Shown: positions 1 to 10,296, counted from the stretch's first letter. The stretch is 64,000 nt of DNA from Vibrio hippocampi (GCF_921292975.1 NZ_CAKLCM010000002.1:1550001-1614000), one strand, 5' to 3'. Notes: a model not told the origin generated them from the sequence alone. Made by a program: numbers and translations.

Positions 1-200
1 CGGTCACTATGAACCACCGACAAGCGAGGGTTATCACCGTAACCTAATGTAAGGATATGCTGTTCTATCGACGGTTTATCGCCGACGACGATCACTTTAA
101 GCTCTGGGAAAAGTGACAGTGCCTGCACGGCGGCAGGCACTGTTACGGAAGGACCGAAATCCCCGCCCATTGCATCAAGTGCAACGGTTATATTATGCAA
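1..200 (-). CDS. plsX: Phosphate acyltransferase PlsX (N-terminal part, cut by window edge)
   Basis: Only the first 66 codons are inside the window. PlsX makes acyl-phosphate from acyl-ACP for the PlsY step of phospholipid synthesis, at the inner face of the membrane. The N-terminal run [16 protein letters not shown], with its glycine-rich DAMGGD motif, is the family signature. The start is a TTG at 200; an in-frame TGA lies just two codons upstream, so no longer N-terminus is possible, and the next ATG (residue 11) would destroy the motif. The gene follows rpmF by about 10 bp, the order known from E. coli (yceD-rpmF-plsX-fabH), so co-transcription is likely. Confidence 0.9.
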   Translation of the reverse strand, partial: MHNITVALDAMGGDFGPSVTVPAAVQALSLFPELKVIVVGDKPSIEQHILTLGYGDNPRLSVVHSD

Positions 201-209
201 AGGTCAACC

Positions 210-380
210 TTACTTGTTGATAACCTTTGTGCCACGGTAGTAACCGTCAGCAGTCACATTGTGACGTAGGTGAGTTTCACCTGAAGTTGCGTCTACAGAT
301 AGCGCAGCTGAAGTTAGCGCATCGTGTGAACGGCGCATGCCACGCTTAGAACGTGTCTTGCGGTTTTTTTGTACGGCCAT
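210..380 (-). CDS. rpmF: 50S ribosomal protein L32
   Basis: A 56-residue basic protein that begins [20 protein letters not shown], the highly conserved L32 N-terminus, and ends in a TKVINK tail. L32 is a structural protein of the large ribosomal subunit. I read it directly from the minus strand. The ATG is at 380 and the TAA at 210-212. It sits 43 bp downstream of yceD and about 10 bp upstream of plsX, the usual gammaproteobacterial ribosome-lipid operon. No zinc-type cysteine pairs are present, so this is the zinc-independent form. Confidence 0.97.
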   Translation of the reverse strand: MAVQKNRKTRSKRGMRRSHDALTSAALSVDATSGETHLRHNVTADGYYRGTKVINK

Positions 381-423
381 GGACCCTACTCCTATGTTTA
401 TTGGTTTATACGTGAGTGAATAA

Positions 424-951
424 TCACTCGCGCTTTAAGCTCTTTAAAACGTCAAATGGGTTCGGTTTCTCTTCCACAGCTTCCTCTGGAATGTCTCCGA
501 AAACCAAATGGTTTGAGTCAACGCTACATTGTGCTTCATCGTGCATTGCCACTTGAGGCAGGTTTAAGATGAACTCGTCTTCAACCAGTTGTATGAGATC
601 GACCTCACCGTACTCATTAAGATCTACCAAATCATAATCTTCCGGTGCTTCCTCTTCACTCTTCTCATTAAAATAAGGAGTATATGTGAATTGGACTTCG
701 CATTCGTGTGCGAAAACCTCATTACAACGCTGACACTCTAAATCAACCTGTACGTTAGCTTTACCAGAGATAACGACAAGTCGCTGTTCATCATGCCCAA
801 AGGACAGTGTCACTTCAGCATCGCGTTTTACGCTCGCGACAGACGTTGCCAAACGCTTAAAAAGACTGACTTGGATGATGCCATCAAAGTCTAATCGTTT
901 CTGAGCCGTTTTAGCCGGGTCAACCGTTCGCGGTATTTTTACCTTTTGCAT
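424..951 (-). CDS. yceD: DUF177 family protein YceD (23S rRNA accumulation protein)
   Basis: A 175-residue acidic protein of the DUF177/YceD family. A central C-x2-C pair ([10 protein letters not shown], about residues 72-81) and the acidic stretch after it are typical. The family is linked to 23S rRNA accumulation in bacteria and plastids; the biochemical role is not settled. The ATG at 951 follows a short AT-rich region that also has to carry the promoter of yceF on the other strand. Position directly before rpmF matches E. coli. No anomalies seen. Confidence 0.92.
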   Translation of the reverse strand: MQKVKIPRTVDPAKTAQKRLDFDGIIQVSLFKRLATSVASVKRDAEVTLSFGHDEQRLVVISGKANVQVDLECQRCNEVFAHECEVQFTYTPYFNEKSEEEAPEDYDLVDLNEYGEVDLIQLVEDEFILNLPQVAMHDEAQCSVDSNHLVFGDIPEEAVEEKPNPFDVLKSLKRE

Positions 952-1099
952 AGGGCGCGAATATTATCTTTCTAATCAAATTTAGTCAAAGAAAAAGACA
1001 AAAAAGTTGTACTTTTTTTGCCTATGGATTAAGAATCTGCTCATAGAGCCACAAACTCACTGTATATTAGAGAATATCCCTCAAAAGTTGAATATAAAT

Positions 1100-1687
1100 A
1101 TGCCTGAAAATCGCCTTATTTTGGCTTCGACCTCCCCTTATCGGGCAGAGATCTTAAGTAAGCTTCAATTGCCATTTGAAACGATGGCACCCGAAACAGA
1201 TGAAACCGAGCTCGCAAAAGAAACCGCACCAGAGTTGGTTGTTCGCCTTGCAAAATTGAAAGCCGAGGCGCTGACACACATTGAAAACGGCTTAATCATA
1301 GGCAGCGACCAAGTCTGTGTCATTGATGGCAAGATCATCGGCAAGCCGCTCACTCGCGAAAAGGCTATCGAACAGTTGTTATCCCAAAGCGGGAAAACCA
1401 TTCGTTTTTACACGGGTCTCGCTTTGCACAATACCACAACCGGTATCACAGAGACTCGTTTAGACACGTTTGACGTTACGTTCCGTACACTGTCTAACGA
1501 CCAAATCGAAGCGTATGTTGATATCGAGCAGCCTTATTACTGCGCGGGCAGTTTTAAGAGCGAAGGACTCGGCATCGCCCTATTTAGTGATTTAGCGGGT
1601 AAAGACCCTAATACGCTGATCGGACTGCCGCTGATTGACCTGATTGAACTGTTAGAGCAGCAAGGTATCAGCCCACTGACCAAGTAA
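1100..1687 (+). CDS. yceF: Maf-like nucleotide pyrophosphatase YceF
   Basis: 195 residues. Maf/YceF proteins hydrolyse non-canonical or methylated nucleotides; the YceF branch is reported to prefer m7GTP. The N-terminal ILASTSPYRAEIL carries the S-x-S-x-x-R substrate motif, followed by ETDE, the catalytic-region GSDQV, and the C-terminal AGSFKSEGLG and IGLPL segments of the family. I take the ATG at 1100 (MPENRLIL); the 31 extra in-frame codons upstream have no family resemblance and run into the region where the yceD promoter must lie. It is convergent with rluC. In E. coli the gene lies between rluC and yceD, as here. Confidence 0.93.
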   Translation: MPENRLILASTSPYRAEILSKLQLPFETMAPETDETELAKETAPELVVRLAKLKAEALTHIENGLIIGSDQVCVIDGKIIGKPLTREKAIEQLLSQSGKTIRFYTGLALHNTTTGITETRLDTFDVTFRTLSNDQIEAYVDIEQPYYCAGSFKSEGLGIALFSDLAGKDPNTLIGLPLIDLIELLEQQGISPLTK

Positions 1688-1762
1688 GCTAAAGTGATCT
1701 TTCGCGGTATCTCAGTCTCACTCACGTAGACAATCAATAAGACCCACAGTGTGTTTGATTGA

Positions 1763-2710
1763 TTATGTAAGCGTCCTTAGTTTATCCAACGCCGTTTGTA
1801 GCTTCTGATCTAACGGTGCATGGACTTGTATCTGCTCTTCACTCGCAGGATGCTGGAAAATAATATTTGCGGCATGTAGAAAGAGTCTATCTATCCCCAC
1901 TTTTGCCGTATAAGCATCAAAACGTCTATCCCCATAACGGTCGTCCCATGCAATGGGATGACCCGTATATTGAGTATGTACACGTATCTGGTGCGTTCTG
2001 CCAGTGATCGGACTTGCTTGTAATAAGGTCGCTTGTTCAAACGCTTCGAGGATCTTAAAACGTGTCTCGGAAGCTTTACCATTGGGATTAACACGCACAA
2101 TACTGTTCACTTCGTTTTTAAGCAGTGGCGCGTTCACTACACGACAACTCGGTTTCCACTGCCCCATCACAAGAGCAAAATAGTATTTCTGTACCGTTTT
2201 TTCCCGAAACTGCGCTTGAAGGTGACGCAATGCCGAGCGTTTCTTGGCAACCAAAAGGATCCCTGAAGTATCACGGTCTATACGATGCACCAACTCCAGA
2301 AAGCGAGCTTGCGGTCGCAACGCACGTAATGCTTCAATCGCACCAAACTTAAGACCACTGCCCCCATGAACCGCGAGTCCTGACGGTTTATTAAGAATCA
2401 GTAGGTGATCATCTTCGTGGATAATATGAGACTCAAGAGCGGCCACCTTGTTCAACTTGGTGCTAACAGGAGCTTCTTGTTGTTTTTCTTGCACGGTCAC
2501 TGGTGGGATACGAACGAGATCCCCTGGTTGTAATTTATATTCCGCTTTAACACGTTTTTTGTTTACTCGAACCTCGCCCTTACGAACAATACGATAAACA
2601 ACACTTTTTGGTATATTTTTAAGTTGGTTACGCAAAAAGTTGTCAATGCGTTGACCAGCCATATCGTCGTCAATATCGACGAATTGGACTTTAGTTCTAA
2701 TTTCACTCAT
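1763..2710 (-). CDS. rluC: 23S rRNA pseudouridine(955/2504/2580) synthase RluC
   Basis: 315 residues. RluC isomerises three uridines of 23S rRNA. It has an N-terminal S4-like RNA-binding domain (about residues 18-80, with RIDNFLRNQL and GEVRVNKKRV) and a RluA-type catalytic domain with HRIDRDTSG at 142-150; Asp145 is the expected catalytic residue. The C-terminal GRTHQIRVH motif is intact. Length equals that of family members. It is divergent from rne across a 0.6 kb region, the same pairing as in E. coli. Confidence 0.95.
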   Translation of the reverse strand: MSEIRTKVQFVDIDDDMAGQRIDNFLRNQLKNIPKSVVYRIVRKGEVRVNKKRVKAEYKLQPGDLVRIPPVTVQEKQQEAPVSTKLNKVAALESHIIHEDDHLLILNKPSGLAVHGGSGLKFGAIEALRALRPQARFLELVHRIDRDTSGILLVAKKRSALRHLQAQFREKTVQKYYFALVMGQWKPSCRVVNAPLLKNEVNSIVRVNPNGKASETRFKILEAFEQATLLQASPITGRTHQIRVHTQYTGHPIAWDDRYGDRRFDAYTAKVGIDRLFLHAANIIFQHPASEEQIQVHAPLDQKLQTALDKLRTLT

Positions 2711-2955
2711 TTGGTCATTATAACACTCAAAATACGAATAAAATAACGCTTTCTGTCGTCAAAATACCGGCTTGTTGGGATAGCAATTTGACAAAGCAGT
2801 GGGGCAATACCTTTCATCTTTGGGCACCAGACCCAAATTTTGGACTCAACAGCAGACATGATTATCTTCACAAGCAACACACTATAAATTTGCACATTAA
2901 GTAGCCACAGTTCCGCTAAAATCACATTTTTTTGTAGTGATTATACTAAAGCTGA

Positions 2956-2984
2956 TTGCTGATATAGACATGCACTGCTATAGT
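2956..2984 (+). promoter_or_regulatory. Predicted sigma70 promoter of rne
   Basis: TTGCTG (2956-2961), a 17-bp spacer and TATAGT (2979-2984) form a plausible promoter on the plus strand. Transcription from it would start near 2991 and give an rne leader of about 330 nt, comparable with the 361-nt leader of E. coli rne. A second -10-like TATACT lies just upstream (2943-2948) without a good -35. The call rests on hexamer match and leader length only. Confidence 0.4.
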
Positions 2985-2999
2985 TCAGTGCTGCTACGA

Positions 3000-3323
3000 A
3001 TATTTAGTTTCGATTACAAATTTATCACTACTATTCGTGGCATTTTACTCTGAGTAGAACACCAGTATCGAAGCGCAGCAAACGGCATAAGACGTATAGA
3101 GCTGGAATTTCCTTGTCGCCTACTCACGTAATCGTGTTTGAGTATAACCGTTAGATATGCGGTTCACACGGATAAAATCTGTGTGACCACTGTAGTGCCC
3201 ACGAGCATCCCTTCCAGCCGGGAGGCTGCAACAAAGAAAACCATGGGATCTGGCACCACGACTTACGAAAAATGTGGCAAGAGCAATGATGAAAACAAAG
3301 AAAATACAACGAGAATTTCTGTA
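3000..3323 (+). promoter_or_regulatory. Long structured rne 5' leader (putative RNase E autoregulatory element)
   Basis: The rluC-rne gap is over 600 bp, far longer than needed for two promoters. Its rne-proximal part can fold: GGTTCACACGGA (3161-3172) pairs with TCTGTGTGACC (3178-3188) around a short loop with one bulge, and CCC/GGG arms flank CCAGCC near 3208-3222. In enterobacteria the rne leader is the sensor through which RNase E controls its own mRNA, and the Rfam rne5 element covers it. That this leader does the same is inference from position, length and structure; I did not match the rne5 covariance model. Confidence 0.5.
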
Positions 3324-6300
3324 ATGAAAAGAATGTTAATTAACGCAACTCAAAAAGAAGAGTTGCGTGTTGCTTTGGTCGATGGCCAGCGACTTTTCGA
3401 TCTTGATATCGAAAGTCCAGGACACGAATCAAAAAAAGCCAACATCTACAAAGGACGTATTACCCGAGTTGAACCAAGTCTAGAAGCTGCATTTGTTGAC
3501 TACGGTGCTGAACGTCACGGTTTCCTCCCTCTTAAAGAAATCGCCAAAGAATACTTCCCAGCGGGTTATACATACCAAGGTCGCCCTAGCATCAAAGATG
3601 TACTTAGCGAAGGCCAAGAAGTTATTGTTCAAGTAGAAAAAGAAGAACGTGGCAGCAAAGGTGCTGCATTAACGACTTTTATTTCTCTTGCTGGTAGCTA
3701 CCTTGTATTGATGCCAAACAACCCTCGTGCTGGCGGTATTTCTCGTCGTATCGAAGGGGAAGAACGTACTGAACTGAAAGCAGCACTTAGCACGCTTGAA
3801 CTACCACAAGGTATGGGCCTCATCGTTCGTACCGCGGGCGTAGGTAAGAGCGCAGAAGAGCTTGAATGGGATCTACGTTTCCTTCTAAACAACTGGGAAA
3901 ACATTAAAGGCGCATCAGAACAAAATCCGGCTCCTTTCTTAATCCATCAAGAAAGTAACGTGATTGTTCGTGCGCTTCGTGACTATCTACGTCGCGATAT
4001 TGGTGAAATCCTTATCGATAGCAACACGATTTACGAACGTGCAAAACAACACATCCAGTTGGTTCGCCCAGATTTCGTCAGCCGTGTTAAAAAGTACGAA
4101 GGTGAAGTCCCGCTATTTAGTCACTACCAAATCGAAAGCCAGATTGAATCCGCGTTTCAACGCGAAGTTCGTCTACCTTCTGGCGGCTCAATTGTTATCG
4201 ACCCGACCGAAGCATTAACGTCGATCGATATCAACTCAGCACGTGCGACAAAAGGTAGCGATATCGAAGAAACGGCACTGAACACCAACTTAGAAGCCGC
4301 TGATGAAATTGCTCGTCAATTACGTTTGCGTGATCTAGGTGGTTTAGTGGTTATCGACTTTATCGATATGACGCCAGTTCGCCACCAGCGTGAAGTAGAA
4401 AACCGCCTACGTGAAGCCGTGCGCATTGACCGTGCTCGTGTTCAAATTGGTCGTATCTCTCGCTTTGGTCTTCTTGAGATGTCACGCCAGCGCCTCAGCC
4501 CTTCATTAGCAGAAGCGAGTCACCACATTTGTCCTCGTTGTACGGGTACAGGCGTAGTCCGTGACAACGAATCTTTGGCTCTTTCTGTGCTTCGTTTAAT
4601 CGAAGAAGAAGCGCTGAAAGACAATACCTCGCAAGTATTGGCTGTCGTTCCTGTGCCAATTGCTTCTTACCTACTCAACGAGAAGCGTCGCTCGGTTAAC
4701 CATGTTGAACGTGTTCAAGAAGTGAAAATCACGATTGTTCCTGATTCAGATATGGAAACACCGCATTTCGACGTTATTCGCGTCCGTGAAGGTGAAGAGC
4801 AAGATCTGCTTTCTTACTTGCTTCCGAAGAAGTTGGACGCATTGAAAGAAGCAGAAAGCAGAGAACCGTCTGAGTCAGAACCTAAACCTCGTAAGATCGA
4901 GCAACCGGCTCTGCAAGGCTTTGCGACTCCTGCACCTAATGCTCCTGCACCTAGCACTCCTGCGCCTAAGTCAAAAGCGACAGCCAGTGAGCCTGAAGCT
5001 CCAAAAGCTGAAGTGAAGCCAGGTCTATTTGCTCGTATCGTTTCTGCTATTGGCGCACTATTTGCGACCAAAGAAGAGCCGAAAGCAGAAGAGAAAAAAC
5101 CAGAGCAAACGAACAATCGCAACAATCAGCGCCGTAATAATCGTAACAACGACAGACGACGCAACAACAAAGATGATCGCAATAAGAACCGTCGCAACAA
5201 GCCAACTCAAGCGAAAGATGAGACTGAGTCTGAGTCTGAAAAGAACGAGTCGACTCAAGCGAATAAGGCTCAAAACCGTCGTAAACCTCAAGATCGTCGC
5301 AACAACAAAAAGCGTGATGATGCCAAGCCTTCTAAGGTAAAAGAGCAAGGTCAGCAGATTGCTGAAGAAGCTCAAACACCAGACAAGCCAGCACAAGCGA
5401 AAGAGAAGACTGCGAAGATTAAAGAGCGCCGTCAACGTCGCAAGTTGAACAAGCAAGTTCGTATTAAAGATCAACAGCAAACTGAGGAACTGCAGCAAGC
5501 CGTTCAGCAACCCGTTGTTGATACTAAGGTTGATGCGATTGTCGCTGACACCACTGCGAATGACAAAGCGACGCAAACAACTTCTGATGCTCCAGCAAAA
5601 GAAGAAGGCAAGCAACGTCGTAACCGTCGTTCACCACGTCATCTAAGAGCAAGTGGTCAACGTCGTCGCCGTGGTCGTGACCGTCGCCCTAACCCATTTA
5701 GACTGCGTAAAGGCGGTGTAGCGTCTCCAGAAATGGCAATGGGTAAGGTAATGCCGAGCTATGGCATCACTAAACCTAAGCCAAAAGCGAACCATGAACG
5801 TAAAGCTGATGCTGCTCGCTCTGACGTTATCACTGGCGGCGTAGCATGTATCGAGATGTCTATGGGCAAAGTGATTGTGATGCGCTCGCAGACCCCTGAA
5901 GTGACGCCGGCCTCAGCACAAGCTAAGCCAGTTGTTGAGACTGCAGCAGTAGCAGCAGCAACCCATGTTGCAGCACCAGTGGTTGAGACTCCAAGCACAA
6001 CACCTGTCATTGCAGAAGCGGTTATACCTGAAGTTGCGATCGAAGCAGCTGCTGTTGAAGAGGTTGTTGCTAAGGAAACCGTTGTTATAGAGGCAGTTGC
6101 TAAAGAAGCTGTTGCTAAAGAACCAATGGTGAAAGAAACAGTTGTAGCAGAATCAGTTGCTGAACAAGTCACCTCTGAGCCACAACAGCAAACCGCCGTT
6201 GAAAAGGTTAAAGCTCAACCAGCTGCCGCAAAAGCGCATGCTTCTGCACCGATGAAGTCCGCTCCTGGTAAACCAGAACTGGCTGAAATCGTGGTTAACG

Positions 6301-6398
6301 CAGCACCTTTCAAGGTTGAACGCTATCAACCCATTGGCGCTGGTAGCCAAGTAGCGACTAACAAAGCCGCTGCTGGCATGACCAAGCCGAGTTATTAA
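3324..6398 (+). CDS. rne: Ribonuclease E
   Basis: 1024 residues; endoribonuclease and scaffold of the RNA degradosome at the inner membrane. The start is the ATG of [10 protein letters not shown], identical to E. coli; the in-frame extension to 3138 lies in the leader. The catalytic half has the S1 domain (about 38-118), Asp302 (SIDINSA) and Asp345 (VVIDFIDM) as predicted metal ligands, and the zinc-link CPRC at 403-406. From about residue 510 it becomes low-complexity: an Asn/Arg-rich block, a second Arg-rich block, then a Val/Ala/Glu-rich tail. A 13-residue motif GGVA-x2-EM-x-MGKV occurs twice (near residues 797 and 838). The last residues ([10 protein letters not shown]) may be the PNPase-binding end by analogy with E. 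coli. Confidence 0.97.
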   Translation: MKRMLINATQKEELRVALVDGQRLFDLDIESPGHESKKANIYKGRITRVEPSLEAAFVDYGAERHGFLPLKEIAKEYFPAGYTYQGRPSIKDVLSEGQEVIVQVEKEERGSKGAALTTFISLAGSYLVLMPNNPRAGGISRRIEGEERTELKAALSTLELPQGMGLIVRTAGVGKSAEELEWDLRFLLNNWENIKGASEQNPAPFLIHQESNVIVRALRDYLRRDIGEILIDSNTIYERAKQHIQLVRPDFVSRVKKYEGEVPLFSHYQIESQIESAFQREVRLPSGGSIVIDPTEALTSIDINSARATKGSDIEETALNTNLEAADEIARQLRLRDLGGLVVIDFIDMTPVRHQREVENRLREAVRIDRARVQIGRISRFGLLEMSRQRLSPSLAEASHHICPRCTGTGVVRDNESLALSVLRLIEEEALKDNTSQVLAVVPVPIASYLLNEKRRSVNHVERVQEVKITIVPDSDMETPHFDVIRVREGEEQDLLSYLLPKKLDALKEAESREPSESEPKPRKIEQPALQGFATPAPNAPAPSTPAPKSKATASEPEAPKAEVKPGLFARIVSAIGALFATKEEPKAEEKKPEQTNNRNNQRRNNRNNDRRRNNKDDRNKNRRNKPTQAKDETESESEKNESTQANKAQNRRKPQDRRNNKKRDDAKPSKVKEQGQQIAEEAQTPDKPAQAKEKTAKIKERRQRRKLNKQVRIKDQQQTEELQQAVQQPVVDTKVDAIVADTTANDKATQTTSDAPAKEEGKQRRNRRSPRHLRASGQRRRRGRDRRPNPFRLRKGGVASPEMAMGKVMPSYGITKPKPKANHERKADAARSDVITGGVACIEMSMGKVIVMRSQTPEVTPASAQAKPVVETAAVAAATHVAAPVVETPSTTPVIAEAVIPEVAIEAAAVEEVVAKETVVIEAVAKEAVAKEPMVKETVVAESVAEQVTSEPQQQTAVEKVKAQPAAAKAHASAPMKSAPGKPELAEIVVNAAPFKVERYQPIGAGSQVATNKAAAGMTKPSY

Positions 6399-6449
6399 CG
6401 TCTTATGACGTAGTAACTGCTGTCAGCCCATGGCGCTGATGTCAATTCG

Positions 6450-6475
6450 AGCCCCACTTTTAGTGGGGCTTTTTG
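6450..6475 (+). terminator. Rho-independent terminator of rne
   Basis: A GAGCCCCAC / GTGGGGCT-type stem closes over a short TTTTA loop and is followed by TTTTTG. It lies 52 bp after the rne stop codon. Confidence 0.85.
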
Positions 6476-6790
6476 TGTCATTTCAATACCAATATTACCT
6501 CGACACAATTTGTTTCACTGTTGAACTTTTCTACACATTTCTGTAGCATGCGCGACTTTGATCATTTCATTATCTTGCTTCAACTCAGTGTCACAAATGC
6601 CTGCCATGATGGCGTATTTGAGTACTCTGTCTTTCTGGCTAGGTAAAATGAGCTTTATAGCCAAGTCACTCTATACTTATATTTTAAGCATTTAGAGAAT
6701 CGCAATAACTTGGCTGTATGACAAGGAATGTCTGATTCGCACTCATTGAAATGGATGTTAACCCCCAACTTAAGTAAGTAAATTAATTAC
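6476..6790. other. Intergenic region upstream of the SulP gene
   Basis: About 315 bp without a convincing ORF. The only structure I see is an inverted repeat, AGCCAAGT (6659-6666) and ACTTGGCT (6708-6715), with about 40 bp of AT-rich sequence between the arms, about 75 bp before the sulP start. It could be an operator or a leader structure; no known box fits. Confidence 0.3.
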
Positions 6791-8350
6791 ATGTTTGAAT
6801 TTCCACAGTTCTCAAAACACTCCGTTAAGAACGACGTTCTTTCAGGTTTAACCGTTGCACTTGCGCTGGTTCCTGAAGCCGTTGCTTTTGCATTTGTTGC
6901 TGGCGTTGATCCTATGGTGGGTCTTTATGCGGCATTTATCGTTGGTCTTATCACCTCTATCTTTGGTGGTCGTCCAGGTATGATTTCTGGTGCAACAGGT
7001 GCTATGGCGGTGGTCATGGTCAGCTTAGTTGCTACTCACGGCGTTCAGTACCTTTTTGCCGCTATTTTGCTCGCCGGTGCAATCCAGATCTCAGCAGGCT
7101 TATTTAAGCTTGGTAAGTTTATCCGAATGGTGCCACACCCGGTAATGATCGGTTTCGTGAACGGTCTTGCTATCGTCATCTTCTTAGCACAGCTTGGGCA
7201 ATTTAAAGCGCCTGACCTATCGGGTGCTTTAACTTGGCTGCCACAAGGTCAAATGCTACTGATGCTTGGTCTCGTTGCTCTGACGATGGGTATTATTCAT
7301 TTCCTACCAAAACTGACGACGGCAGTGCCATCATCACTAGTCGCAATTGTAACGGTTACGCTGTTGGTTCAAGTTATTGGGCTTGATACTCGTACTGTGG
7401 TGGATTTCCTGCGCACGATGTCGGGTGATGAAGCAGCGACACTGGCTGGCTCTCTACCTACCTTTGCGATGCCTTCGGTCCCTCTTACACTCGAAACCCT
7501 GACTATCATTCTACCGTACGCCATTATTCTGGCTGCGATCGGTCTGATCGAATCGCTACTTACCTTGACGGTACTTGATGAGATGACGAATACCCGTGGT
7601 CAATCAAACCGCGAATGTGTAGGTCAAGGTCTAGCAAACGTCACTTGTTCTATGTTCGGTGCAATGGGTGGTTGTGCGATGATTGGTCAATCAATGATCA
7701 ACGTCAACTCCGGCGGTCGTGGGCGTCTATCCGGGATTGTTGCAGCTGTTGCACTGCTGATTTTTATCCTATTCGCATCGTCTCTTATTGAGATGATTCC
7801 ACTAGCTGCGTTGGTTGGTGTCATGTTTATGGTTGTTATTGGTACCTTTGAATGGGCAACATTCAAGCTAGCCCGTCGTGTACCAAAACAAGACTTCTTC
7901 GTGATTATTTTAGTGACGGTTGTCACTGTGTTAACTGACCTAGCGGTTGCCGTAGCGGTCGGTGTCATCACTTCTGCGCTAATGTTTGCTTGGCAGCACG
8001 CAAAACACATCTACGCCAGTAGCACAATGAATGCCGAAGGTTCAAAAGAGTACAAGGTTAACGGTCCTATCTTCTTTGGTTCAGCCGCTAACTTCCTCGA
8101 ACTGTTTGACGCTCAAAATGACCCCGCTGATGTTATTGTCGATTTTGCTCAGTCCCGTGTTGCGGATCACTCAGCAATAGAAGCAATCGAAACACTGGCA
8201 GAGCGCTATTCTGCAGTGGGTAAAACTCTGCACCTTAAACATTTGAGCCCAGACTGCCGTGCCCTTTTACAAAAAGCAGGTAGCCTAGTAGAAATCAATG
8301 TGAAAGAAGACCCAAGCTATAAAGTTGCCACCGACGTGCTTGCAGGTTAA
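6791..8350 (+). CDS. SulP family inorganic anion transporter with STAS domain
   Basis: 519 residues. SulP proteins carry sulfate, bicarbonate or dicarboxylates across the inner membrane. The N-terminal part has the family signature ([16 protein letters not shown], then GLYAAF and [10 protein letters not shown]), about 11-12 hydrophobic segments, and [12 protein letters not shown] in the middle. A cytoplasmic STAS domain fills residues about 415-505 ([19 protein letters not shown]). Substrate cannot be read from sequence; marine members of this type are often sodium/bicarbonate importers, and DauA in E. coli is a dicarboxylate carrier. The ribosome binding site before the ATG at 6791 is weak. 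Single-gene unit with a terminator downstream. Confidence 0.9.
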   Translation: MFEFPQFSKHSVKNDVLSGLTVALALVPEAVAFAFVAGVDPMVGLYAAFIVGLITSIFGGRPGMISGATGAMAVVMVSLVATHGVQYLFAAILLAGAIQISAGLFKLGKFIRMVPHPVMIGFVNGLAIVIFLAQLGQFKAPDLSGALTWLPQGQMLLMLGLVALTMGIIHFLPKLTTAVPSSLVAIVTVTLLVQVIGLDTRTVVDFLRTMSGDEAATLAGSLPTFAMPSVPLTLETLTIILPYAIILAAIGLIESLLTLTVLDEMTNTRGQSNRECVGQGLANVTCSMFGAMGGCAMIGQSMINVNSGGRGRLSGIVAAVALLIFILFASSLIEMIPLAALVGVMFMVVIGTFEWATFKLARRVPKQDFFVIILVTVVTVLTDLAVAVAVGVITSALMFAWQHAKHIYASSTMNAEGSKEYKVNGPIFFGSAANFLELFDAQNDPADVIVDFAQSRVADHSAIEAIETLAERYSAVGKTLHLKHLSPDCRALLQKAGSLVEINVKEDPSYKVATDVLAG

Positions 8351-8366
8351 TCATTCCACTCAAGCC

Positions 8367-8393
8367 AAAAGGGGTGTTTATTCACCCCTTTTT
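8367..8393. terminator. Bidirectional terminator between sulP and yeaC
   Basis: AAAAGGGGTG / CACCCCTTTTT stem-loop (loop TTTATT). The A-run on one side and T-run on the other let it serve both convergent genes. Confidence 0.85.
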
Positions 8394-8410
8394 AATGCCC
8401 TTTTTCCAGC

Positions 8411-8692
8411 TTAATCCGAATCGACTTTAACTCTGAACAACTCTTGCTGCGGAGAAAACTGACCTTTTAGTTCCGCTTTACTCTTAAAGGCGACTTCCCC
8501 TCCCTCCGCCACTGACATATGCTGTGCGTCACTGTTATGGCGAGACTGGTACAACATGACCGCTTGCATACATGAATCTCGCTGTTGTTGTGACAACTTA
8601 CCACCTTCCGGCCAACGTCCCGTCTCGGTTGCGTACATTAAGCGCTCAACGATTTCCGGCGTCATTGCCTCTAGCAACTTTTCTATATCCAT
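8411..8692 (-). CDS. yeaC: DUF1315 family protein YeaC
   Basis: 93 residues beginning MDIEKLLEAMTPEIVERLM, the family N-terminus; function is unknown. I place the start at the ATG at 8692 rather than 81 bp upstream, because the upstream codons fall in a degenerate repeat (see the repeat at 8716-8795) and do not resemble the family. E. coli yeaC also neighbours msrB-gapA-yeaD; here a DUF2989 lipoprotein gene lies between yeaC and msrB. Confidence 0.85.
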   Translation of the reverse strand: MDIEKLLEAMTPEIVERLMYATETGRWPEGGKLSQQQRDSCMQAVMLYQSRHNSDAQHMSVAEGGEVAFKSKAELKGQFSPQQELFRVKVDSD

Positions 8693-8715
8693 GTTAATCC
8701 TTTTCTCAATCTCCA

Positions 8716-8795
8716 TACTCACGAAATAAACTGACTCGTGAAATAACTGGCTCACAAAATAACGGGGCCACAAAATAGCGGGTTCATAAAATAAA
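8716..8795. repeat. Degenerate 16-17 bp tandem repeat upstream of yeaC
   Basis: Five imperfect copies of a unit like CTCACgAAATAAc can be aligned on the plus strand: ACTCACGAAATAA, ACTCGTGAAATAAC, GCTCACAAAATAAC, GCCACAAAATAGC and GTTCATAAAATAAAC. Spacing is 16-17 bp. It lies in the likely yeaC promoter/5' region. Confidence 0.55.
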
Positions 8796-8906
8796 CAGAT
8801 TGCCTTGCGTTAAGGTCGTTATTTAAATTTATTAATCGACTTGTTATTACTCAAACCATAACGAGATGATACACTGCGTCAAGTTAGTACCATTAATTCA
8901 GCGTAT

Positions 8907-9725
8907 ATGATCACAAGTAACCCTATCTCCCTTTCACGCCTATTCTTTTGTCTGTTGGTCTCTTTTGCCATCACGGGCTGTTTCGAATCTCGTAAGAACA
9001 CCGACCAACTTTGCCAAAAAGAACCCGGATTACAGTGTGAAGCGCTAAACATGAACGATGGGCAATGTAAGATCCCTCGAACAGACCTGATTTGGCATCG
9101 ACACCAAACGCTTGAACAGCCAAGCGAAGAGGGGATGATCACTGAATATCATATCCTCAAGCGCTATCAAAAGTGCCTGGAGCTTGCTGCACAAATGCGT
9201 TCACTGGACCAAAAAGATAAAGAATCTAAGCGTTTTAATGCGTTGATGTATGTGATCGAAGAGCGAACCCGCATTGAAGAATCATTGGTAAACTCACGCT
9301 CTGCATCTACGCTCTATTTCTTATGGAGCGAGACGGGTAACCAACCCGCCAGACGACAGTTTCTCGCTTTAGAAGGAACACCTGAGCTAGAAACTGCCGA
9401 GATGCAATATGCGCTTGCGACTTACTACATCTCGCGCGATAAAACCAAAACCTATGAACTACTGAATCGTTCGCTCGAGTTATCCAAACATACAACGCCG
9501 AACAAAGATGCTATCAAGGCACTCGCCAGTGTCAGCCAGCAACTGGGTCGTCATAAACTTTCTTATTTATGGACAAAGGTAGGGCAAGGTTTCGGTATTG
9601 CAACAGCATCGGAAAGTGAATTAGACCGTATGTTTGCGCTGCAACCAGAAGAGTACCAAGAGCTTGATATACAAGCCGAACAGATCATCTCAACGTTGAA
9701 AGAAGGGCGTTATTCGAGACAATAA
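8907..9725 (+). CDS. DUF2989 family lipoprotein
   Basis: 272 residues. The N-terminus is a lipoprotein signal: a hydrophobic core and lipobox ITGC (Cys about 25), so the mature protein should be anchored in a membrane. The rest is soluble, Leu/Glu-rich and helical, with a C-terminal part that reads like short TPR-type helices (YALATYYISRDKTKTYELLN). I recognise it as the DUF2989 group, which is found mainly in Vibrio and relatives and has no known function. It has its own short upstream region and lies between yeaC and msrB; neither terminus overlaps another gene. Confidence 0.8.
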   Translation: MITSNPISLSRLFFCLLVSFAITGCFESRKNTDQLCQKEPGLQCEALNMNDGQCKIPRTDLIWHRHQTLEQPSEEGMITEYHILKRYQKCLELAAQMRSLDQKDKESKRFNALMYVIEERTRIEESLVNSRSASTLYFLWSETGNQPARRQFLALEGTPELETAEMQYALATYYISRDKTKTYELLNRSLELSKHTTPNKDAIKALASVSQQLGRHKLSYLWTKVGQGFGIATASESELDRMFALQPEEYQELDIQAEQIISTLKEGRYSRQ

Positions 9726-9848
9726 CATTCCGTTCAACCGCTCAGGTTCGACGACAAAGAGCAAACGGGTTTTGCAAGTTTGCTCCCTTAATATTCGCTC
9801 ACAGCTCAAAAGTTGAGTGCCGTTGACACGATTAGTCGCTATTTCGGT

Positions 9849-10238
9849 TTAGTTATCTTGATTAAAACTCAATGAGACCGAGTTAACGCAATAGCGCTCT
9901 CCCGTCGTTTTAGGTCCATCCTCAAACACATGACCGAGGTGACTATCACAGTTAGCACAACGAATTTCGATGCGTTGCATACCAAGACTCAGATCCTCTA
10001 AATAAGTGATCACATTTTTGTTGATAGGTGCATCAAAACTCGGCCAACCGCAGCCAGAATCGTATTTGCTGTTAGAAGAGAACAGAGCCACGCGACAACA
10101 GGTACAGTGATAGAGCCCTGTTTGCTTGTTATGTAACAGTTTCCCGCTAAAAGGTGCTTCCGTGCCCTGCTGGCGACAAACACGGTATTCCTCTTCCGTC
10201 AATTGATCTTTCCAATATTGGTCTGGCTTATTTATCAT
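9849..10238 (-). CDS. msrB: Peptide-methionine (R)-S-oxide reductase MsrB
   Basis: 129 residues. MsrB reduces the R form of methionine sulfoxide in proteins, using thioredoxin. Zinc ligands form two pairs, Cys45/Cys48 (HCTCC) and Cys94/Cys97 (CANC); the catalytic Cys117 sits in RYCVNSVSL. The ATG at 10238 ([10 protein letters not shown]) matches where the family starts; an in-frame GTG six codons upstream (10256) cannot be ruled out. The gene is divergent from gapA, the E. coli arrangement. Confidence 0.95.
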   Translation of the reverse strand: MINKPDQYWKDQLTEEEYRVCRQQGTEAPFSGKLLHNKQTGLYHCTCCRVALFSSNSKYDSGCGWPSFDAPINKNVITYLEDLSLGMQRIEIRCANCDSHLGHVFEDGPKTTGERYCVNSVSLSFNQDN

Positions 10239-10296
10239 ACTATTTTCGCCATTCACTGCCTTTACACTCTCTTTTTTGTTAACTACATTTTATCAA

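Noticed and set aside
3138..3323. In-frame N-terminal extension of RNase E
   Set aside because: The family starts at MKRMLIN; the extension covers the structured leader and has no similarity to RNase E.
5058..5615. Long minus-strand ORF rich in Leu/Arg within rne
   Set aside because: It is opposite the low-complexity part of rne and has no start context or family likeness.
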